NCBI GenBank assembly: GCA_004026145.2
Contig: CP034994.1
Location: 10,638,009 to 10,702,008 of the forward strand
Direction: 5' to 3'
DNA length: 64,000 nt
DNA from: Takifugu bimaculatus
Taxonomy: Eukaryota; Chordata; Actinopteri; Tetraodontiformes; Tetraodontidae
In this document: positions 60,201-64,000 of the stretch, one piece after another
How the letters are laid out: the number at the start of each line of letters is the position of its first letter
Position numbering within the stretch: position 1 is the first letter of the stretch
Made by a program: the position numbers and the translations under genes
The notes under the pieces: generated by a model
Told to the model about the DNA's origin: nothing
The model's input: the letters and a program-made list of their open reading frames with translations, nothing else
Databases searched by the model: none

Positions 60201-63200
60201 AGGTCTGCGCACAAGAATTCGGGCCCCTTTCAACTATACCCAAAGCTCCAGTTTTTTAAAAACCTGCTATTTTCTGTATTGTTCATGTTAATTTACAAAG
60301 ATCTCTGCTAGACTGGGGTCACACTTTAAATGTGTGATGTCATCAATGTCAGACCAAACTGGTAACTCACTGGTTTCTTTCCCACGATGAGCTTTTCCAC
60401 CTTCTGGACCTGGGAGACAGTGGTCTTCGTTGGTTTTGAGCTCCCGCTTGCGGATCCGTTCGTAGATCCCCACCAGGGTCTCTCTGGGGATATCCTCCCC
60501 GTCATCCACGCCTGGCACAGAGCGGAGAGTTACGCCACGATAATAATGCAGTACTAGCACACGGCAGCTGGGGAAAATCAGGCAATAGCAGCCTTTTGAA
60601 CAGTCAATTGTTTGAGTTTCGCTACCTCTCAGGTTTTTGATGAAGTCCTCCAGCTTCATCTTCCTCTCGGGTTTGACGTTGGGGCTGTACATGTCAGTGT
60701 TGAGGAGGATGATGGCGAACGCCAGGATGAAGATGGTGTCCGGATTCCTGAACTGCCTCACCACGGTGGGGTTGCAGATGCAGTAGCGCTGGCTGGGGGG
60801 GCACAGACAGGAGAAAGTTTTCATACTCAACAAGTCGCTGCCAGGAGTTACTGTAAATATTGTAGCACAATGGCTTCATTATTATTCTTATGGTCGACTT
60901 TCGTGGTTTCAGGGGGACTTTGTCAACATCATGTTTGAGTTTTGGGGACTTTTGCCTGCAAAACATCGGGTTCGCAGCAATCAAATATTTAGATCGGCCC
61001 TCTGGAGAAATCAAAAGCAGTTCTTTGTGTCCAACACTTAGCCAGATGGCAGATAAATAAAACCCAGAAGCAACCAAACCGAGTGATATGGCACTTTAAA
61101 AACCCCGACTAACATTCTCTACATTTCAATTATTAAATCATAAAAGCAAAATCTGTTGGAAAACTGGTGGCAGCCTCCACCAGCATAAGATTTAAAGTCT
61201 CCTTATCTATCCTGAAAGAGGATCTTGGAAGAGTTTTTATCTTTATGTAAATATCACTCTTCTCCACCCTCAAGTGTCCGTAATCTTGTGTGCTGGTCAT
61301 CAGTGCACCCACTGGATTATCCAGAGTTAAGACCAAGGAGCCAGCAGAATAAAATCCAGCTCAAAAGCACAGACCCCCCCCCCCCCCCACACACACAGAC
61401 ACACACACACACGCCTGTTACAATAATCTGTGATCATTCTGGCAGATTTTCTGTGCCCTATTTGTCTTCTCCACAGTGGGATCTAACCTGAAGGCTTCGA
61501 TGAGCCGCTCCACTTTCTGGGCTTCCCCCTGAACGCGGATGTGATTCTGAAATTTCCTGAGAGCCTCGTCCAGCTCCATGCTCTGGAAGTCCATTTCGTC
61601 CACAACACAGCTGCCACAGAAGGAGACAGAACAATGTCGGCATAAGAGAGTTACAGAGAGTAACTGGGAACTCCCCATTTTATTTGTGTTGCAAGTCTTA
61701 ATGTTTGAATAACTCTTTATTTTGTCCACGCTTCATTGTGGAGATATTCCAGAAATAAAGTCAATGGTTCTTACTCCAGGACATCCCTGTTGAACTGTTT
61801 CTGTCGATTGCCGAGAAATTCCCCAATCATCTGCCGGCTCAAGCCCTTCCGCTGCAGAAGGAAGTGCGCCACGCCGACCGGTGTGTCGGGGATGAACCCC
61901 CTCTCCGTCAGGTACTGAATGCCTTTTTCTGGCTTCCTGAATCAAACACATAAGTAAAGGTAAGAGCTGAACATACATTTTACTCATGAGTTACCATTTT
62001 TATGAGCTCGATAAGTCAAAAAGCTGTGTGTTGTGTTCAAAGCTCCTCAGTTAGTGTTTGGTTTTAATTTAGTTTCATGAGTAGTCACGAAGCGGATCGT
62101 GAGTGACGGCTGGAAGGCTGCCCACACGTGTGGGAAGTCATCACAAAAGCTTCGCTTCTGTGACAAGCTCATAAAGGTCTAAACTCCAGCATCGCCTTCG
62201 CTCCCCGCTACCAACATCTGTCGAGCATCTGCTCCGTCACCTACTTGTTGAAGAGGTTCAGGCCGATGCGGTAGTGCCTCTTCCGAATGACGTCGTTGCT
62301 GAAGATGGGCGAGTCCCAGCTGTTCCTGGTCTCCTTGTGGTAGGTCTGCTTGCTGAGCGTCTGCTCTCTCAGGCTGTCCCTGGACGAGGACTCCGAGCTG
62401 CAGTTAATGGTGTCGTTGGAGTTGGACGTGCTGTTGATGCTGTCGTTGTCCCCGTCCGAGAAGTCCGACTCCGATTTGCTCTGCCGGTTGGCCGAGCCGT
62501 TGATGGCGAGGTGGCTTTCCAGCTGCCGGTGCCGGTGGCGCAGAGGCGCGTCGTCGTCACGAGAGGGAGCTCGCGGCGGAGGCCCGTGGAGGATGTGTTT
62601 CGGGCTGGCCTGGGACGACGTGACGATGTGGCCGTGGGGCTCGTATGCAGGCGGCCGCTTGACAGAGCTGCGCTCGGAGCGGTCGCTGAGCTCTGCCGAG
62701 CTGTCACTGGGAGGTTCGATGGTCAACAGAGGCAGGTGGTCCATTCTGAGACGCTGGTCCTGGCAGTCCAGAGAAGGCGTGCTACGGCAGCTTGTGTCCG
62801 TGTCACGACCCTCATCTTTGGGGTCAATGGGCCAGTACTCCTGGGAAGAGTTAACAGATCGTAACCGGAGGTCTGATTCTGTGCTGGACGGCTGTTCCCC
62901 TGACCTGGACAGAGCGATGGACGGGGACATGTCCTCCTCGTCTATGAACAGAGTCACATCGCTGTACGAGGCCATTGTTTCATCGTCCAGGCGCCCGCCT
63001 CCCCTGCGGTGGGACTTCACCTGATAGGGCATTTCTCGCTCCACTTTACGGCAGCCCATCGCCTCCGGGTCGGTGCCCTCGTCGCCCTGAAGGCTGCGAC
63101 AGTTCAGTGCATCATCTATCGACTCGGCCAGGGATTTGACCTGCCTGGAAAAAGTGTCCTCCAGCTCCGTGATGGCGTCCGTCAGGTCGCCCTGCGGAGC

Positions 63201-64000
63201 TGGATGAGAAGCCACGTTGGCCTGATGGTGCACTTCGATATCCCCACATTCTGACTGCACCAGAGACAGCGGAGTGCCGTCCTCTGTCATGGACACCTGT
63301 CTTCCCTCGAAGTAGGAACTGTGCACTTTTTCAGGTCCCTCGAACGAGAGCTGCATCCTCATGTTGGAGAGAACAATGCGTCTGGACATGCGGTTCTCAG
63401 ACATAGAGCTTCTGAGACGTTCAAAGTTCTTGTTCATTTGATACTGCCGGAAGGCTGTCTGGATGGTGCGGGCCGCATGGCGAGTTATGAACCGTCCGCC
63501 ATATTTACGCTCCAACATCTCCACCTGAACAGGAAATTAAGTTTAATCAAGCAGGCTATTATAGAAATAGGGAAAATAACCTTCTGACCCATACAAATAT
63601 GTGGATTTATGTCTATTATTAGTATATTCTTATGTTATAATTGACTGTCCATTAGGTGCATATAAAAATATGCTAAATTCAATGGAAATCAGACTCAAGC
63701 TTAAAACTTTTGCAGCATCAACACCTCCACTTCCACCTGTGTGTCAACACTGGACACATCAGGATCTGACCCTCACATCTAAAATACCTGTTTGTCCTGG
63801 AGGTCGGCGGAGAGCTCATAGCTCTCGGACAGCGAGCGCGACCGCTTGATGGCCTCCTCCTCGGCCTGCTTGCGGAGGATGGACTGCGAGTGCTGGAGCT
63901 TGGCCCGACGGGGCCGCTGCGGCCCGGGCTGAACCCCCTGGCTGTACAACGGGCTTTCGAATCTGTCGGGGCTGATGGCTGAGCCGTGGGTCACTGGGCC
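54209..64000 (-). CDS. iqsec1: IQSEC1 / BRAG2 ARF guanine-exchange factor (5' partial)
   Basis: Exchange factor for ARF6 at the postsynaptic density and in endocytosis. Reverse exons: 64000-63788 (runs off the window), 63524-62245, 61936-61775, 61610-61488, 60792-60626, 60511-60371, 59540-59511, 58760-58635, 58224-58125, 57908-57747, 57391-57215, 55969-55920, 54746-54209; about 1,088 residues present. Exon 2 holds the IQ motif (RTIQTAFRQYQMNKNF) and a long Ser-rich linker. The Sec7 domain begins near RKRHYRIGLNLFNKK and includes the glutamic finger VQGEAQKVERLIEAF and FAIILLNTDMYSPN. The PH domain spans about GCVLSLPHRRLVCYCR to EVQEMEKYRIE. The last exon is His/Pro-rich and ends in the PDZ ligand SGISTVV. 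Oddities: one extra base near 60419 splits NEDH from VSQVQKVEKL, and a C8 tract (54403-54410) separates the exon's first frame from the frame of STVV. Confidence 0.94.
54403..54410. repeat. G8/C8 homopolymer in the last iqsec1 exon
   Basis: Eight C on the coding strand. Seven would keep the upstream GSIISSPH frame in register with the downstream frame that ends in STVV. Confidence 0.7.
55499..55527. repeat. (AG)n simple repeat in iqsec1 intron
   Basis: An imperfect AG run between the last two iqsec1 exons. Confidence 0.85.

Overview
The window is vertebrate nuclear DNA, almost certainly from a teleost fish with a compact genome. Genes are split into short exons with GT-AG introns, many only 70-120 bp long, and whole multi-exon genes fit in 5-12 kb. 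The protein sequences are clear orthologues of vertebrate neuronal and signalling genes. A pufferfish-like genome is my inference; the sequence does not name the species.

Layout, left to right. 1-3174: upstream sequence and 5' leader. 3175-8489 (+): slc6a1, the GABA transporter GAT-1, with 14 coding exons and a 3' UTR to about 10.33 kb. 10.34-19.0 kb: a non-coding block with candidate regulatory elements and no convincing gene. 19.05-22.97 kb (-): vgll4, five coding exons, head-to-head with syn2. 24182-29681 (+): synapsin 2, 11 exons, ending in a IIb-type C-terminus, with repeats in its first intron. 32.6-39.7 kb (-): raf1, 16 coding exons. 42.1-45.5 kb (+): cnbp, with seven CCHC zinc knuckles. 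46023-48665 (+): hdhd5 (cecr5), eight exons. 49398-50165 (-): a platelet glycoprotein IX/Ib-beta-like membrane protein. 51.4-64.0 kb (-): iqsec1, an ARF-GEF with IQ, Sec7 and PH domains and a long 3' UTR; its N-terminus lies beyond the right edge.

The genes do not form an operon-like system. The window is a syntenic block related to human 3p25 (SLC6A1, VGLL4, SYN2, RAF1, IQSEC1), with CNBP and a GP9-like gene (human 3q21) and HDHD5 (human 22q11) lying between raf1 and iqsec1. slc6a1, syn2 and iqsec1 act at synapses; vgll4 restrains TEAD/YAP transcription; raf1 is the MAP-kinase kinase kinase.

The observations most worth a second look are a roughly 100-residue Pro/Thr/Ser/Asn-rich expansion of the GAT-1 C-terminal tail; three one-base insertions that break otherwise perfect coding exons (one in raf1, two in iqsec1); a cluster of exact POU octamers between slc6a1 and vgll4; an orphan 57-bp exon-like block between raf1 and cnbp; and an open upstream exon joined out of frame to the GP9-like gene. 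I found no clear evidence of a wholly new biological system. Exon borders were placed by hand from splice consensus, phase and family homology, so a few may be off by some bases.
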